Assembly (NCBI GenBank): GCA_003221825.1
Contig: QHUE01000215.1
Coordinates: 1-7,727, forward strand
Length of the DNA: 7,727 nt
Direction of reading: 5' to 3'
DNA from: Gemmatimonadota bacterium
Lineage (GTDB): Bacteria; Gemmatimonadota; Gemmatimonadetes; Gemmatimonadales; GWC2-71-9
In this document: piece after piece, positions 6,693-7,727 of the stretch
Layout: every line of letters begins with the position of its first letter
How positions within the stretch are numbered: position 1 is the first letter of the stretch
The notes under the pieces: generated by a model
The model's database searches: none
What the model saw: only the letters and a program-made list of their open reading frames with translations
What the model was told of the DNA's origin: nothing
Position numbers and translations under genes: made by a program

Positions 6693-6699
6693 CGCCGTT

Positions 6700-7266
6700 A
6701 TGGCCAGCTGGCACCGCATCGGAGACGCGACAACCTTGCGCGCCCGCGCCCCCTTTTTCCTGAATGTCGAGCGTCACCGGATCGCGGTATTCCTGCATGA
6801 TGGGCGGCTCACCGCCATCTCCGACATCTGTAATCACAAAGGCGGGCCGCTGTCCGAGGGACGGGTGAACGGTGAATTCGTCACCTGCCCGTGGCATGGG
6901 TGGGAATACAGCATCGTCACCGGGAAGGGACCCAAGGGGTACGATGAAGAACAGGTACCGGTGTACGCGCTGCTCGACCAGGCCATGGCGCGCGCCGGCG
7001 AGCTGCACGCCGACACTCAACTGATCAACCTGCGGTCGCTGCGCTTCCGGACGTGCGAGGGCAATTACTCCAAGGCGTCACATGCCTGCACGTGGCCCTG
7101 CGCGATCACCGAGCGCGATCCCGACGATCAGCTCACCGCCGTGTACGAGGGATTGGTGCACTGGGCGGATGTCGTGCTGATCTCCACACCCATCCGCTGG
7201 GGAAGTCCCTCCTCGGCCCGGTTTATCACCGACCTCCCAGGTGAGCTGACCCGAGTGGTCCCGTGA
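6700..7266 (+). CDS. Rieske [2Fe-2S] domain fused to a truncated FMN-reductase-like domain
   Basis: The reading frame is 188 codons long. Residues 1-89 are a Rieske ferredoxin domain with the cluster ligands C44-x-H46 and C63-x2-H66 (CNHKGGP and CPWHGW). It has no signal peptide, so it is cytoplasmic. From about residue 90 to 172 the sequence resembles the middle of an NAD(P)H-dependent FMN-reductase/flavodoxin-like fold: a helix, LINLRSLRFR, CEGNYSK, CTWPCAI, then HWADVVLISTPIRWGSPSS. The first beta strand and phosphate-binding loop of that fold are absent, and the Rieske domain lacks its last strands, as though an internal segment were lost. After residue 172 (about 7215) the remaining residues to the TGA are antisense to the neighbouring hydrolase, so the flavin domain is cut short. 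An intact Rieske/FMN-reductase protein would be expected to exceed 300 residues. The product is probably non-functional as a reductase. It is divergent from the cytochrome operon. Confidence 0.85.
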   Translation: MASWHRIGDATTLRARAPFFLNVERHRIAVFLHDGRLTAISDICNHKGGPLSEGRVNGEFVTCPWHGWEYSIVTGKGPKGYDEEQVPVYALLDQAMARAGELHADTQLINLRSLRFRTCEGNYSKASHACTWPCAITERDPDDQLTAVYEGLVHWADVVLISTPIRWGSPSSARFITDLPGELTRVVP

Positions 7267-7668
7267 GTCTGGAGCCACGATCGCGAACCGCCGAGCTTTC
7301 GCTAGATCGCGGAAGGTGGCGATCATGTCGCTGCCAGACTGTCCGGTTCCGTGCAGAATCACAAGGAGCGGCAGCCCGTTGATGCCGGATCCGCCCGGAA
7401 CATAGAATGCCCCGGAACGACCCGACGAGTTCTGGACCCCAATAAGTCCTTCCTCGTCGCGCAGCAGGGACGGATCGTTCGGACGCTGCGGACCGGACTG
7501 TGCGCTGGCGGGGACTGCCGGTTGGTTCGACGAAGCGGGAGGTGGCGCGACTGGGGCGGCCTCCCGCTCCCGCTTTGTCGCGGAGCTGCGATCACCGCAC
7601 CCTATCGCGCAGGCGGCCGCGACGCAGAGCATCGAACACGCTAGTTGATTCGCAGCGAATCCGGGCAA
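7078..7668 (-). CDS. Truncated exported alpha/beta-hydrolase (esterase/PHB-depolymerase-like), start uncertain
   Basis: The N-terminal half of a secreted or lipid-anchored hydrolase is visible. From the TTG at 7666-7668 the protein has a hydrophobic segment ending AIGC (Cys24), a Pro/Ala/Ser-rich linker (about 38-64), then an alpha/beta-hydrolase core. The core has strand LPLLVIL, oxyanion-loop HGTGQSG (106-112), strand RRFAIVAPDSR (126-136) and TWEVGDKP (143-150). The expected GxSxG nucleophile elbow and the rest of the catalytic triad are missing. From about residue 151 (7218 and lower) the frame continues only as antisense of the Rieske/flavin gene, to a TGA at 7078. The TTG start is weak: GGAAG is 5 nt upstream, but the same frame is open without a stop to the right edge, and the TTG form lacks a basic N-region. 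The true start may therefore lie outside the window. As it stands the gene is broken. Confidence 0.65.
   Translation of the reverse strand: MPGFAANQLACSMLCVAAACAIGCGDRSSATKREREAAPVAPPPASSNQPAVPASAQSGPQRPNDPSLLRDEEGLIGVQNSSGRSGAFYVPGGSGINGLPLLVILHGTGQSGSDMIATFRDLAKARRFAIVAPDSRDHSGQLTWEVGDKPGRGGTSPADGCGDQHDIRPVHQSLVHGGELIVGIALGDRAGPRAGM
7210..7221. other. Apparent breakpoint joining two head-on truncated genes
   Basis: Family-like sequence of the plus-strand FMN-reductase domain ends at GSPSS (last codon 7213-7215). Family-like sequence of the minus-strand hydrolase ends near GDKPG (7216-7218). Neither protein resembles its family beyond this point. The boundary is inferred from protein content; no insertion-sequence end or repeat marks it. 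Confidence 0.6.
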
Positions 7669-7727
7669 CCGGGCTTCCAGGTTAAATGGGCCAGCTCTGC
7701 AACTGTAGCGCGCTTGTTCAAACGCTG

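Noticed and set aside
6196..7020. Minus-strand ORF of 274 codons across the divergent gap
   Set aside because: It is antisense to the Rieske domain and a shifted frame of the diheme cytochrome. It bridges a gap that carries good start signals for the other two genes.

Overview
The window is GC-rich DNA (roughly two-thirds G+C by eye) with tightly packed, mostly minus-strand genes, lipoproteins and c-type cytochromes. It suggests a free-living Gram-negative bacterium with periplasmic c-type cytochromes. The multiheme cytochrome fused to TPRs, the small 'ACS-D-PTG' type lipoprotein and the divergent EF-G paralogue together resemble Gemmatimonadota or Acidobacteriota. That placement is a judgement from protein style, not a database result.

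Layout, left to right. (1) Positions 1-1684, minus strand: the first 561 residues of an EF-G-like translational GTPase that runs off the left edge. Its nucleotide-binding motifs depart from true EF-G. (2) Positions 1685-1873: a non-coding gap holding a 103-bp nested inverted repeat with 17-bp perfect arms. (3) Positions 1874-5994, minus strand: a small helical lipoprotein, a 12-TM MFS exporter of the TetA-like group and a 734-residue octaheme c-type cytochrome lipoprotein with five C-terminal TPRs. They are read in the order cytochrome, MFS, lipoprotein. (4) Positions 5961-6659, minus strand: a diheme class-I-type cytochrome c that overlaps the octaheme gene. Genes 6659 to 1874 look like one operon: diheme cytochrome, octaheme-TPR cytochrome, MFS, lipoprotein. 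(5) A 40-bp divergent gap with a TAGAATCTA palindrome that could act as overlapping -10 elements. (6) Position 6700 onward, plus strand: a Rieske [2Fe-2S] domain fused to part of an NAD(P)H-dependent FMN-reductase-like flavodoxin fold. (7) Positions 7078-7668, minus strand: the N-terminal half of a secreted or lipoprotein alpha/beta-hydrolase (esterase or PHB-depolymerase-like).

The redox genes are plausibly linked: a cytoplasmic Rieske/flavin oxidoreductase diverges from an operon of exported cytochromes. No substrate can be read from sequence.

The right end is abnormal. Around 7210-7221 the FMN-reductase domain stops in mid-fold on the plus strand, and the hydrolase stops in mid-fold on the minus strand. 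Each reading frame then continues only as antisense of the other gene. The Rieske/flavin protein also seems to lack the segment joining its two domains (around 6964-6972). These are signs of either real deletions or rearrangement, or an assembly chimera. No RNA genes, CRISPR arrays or insertion sequences were seen.
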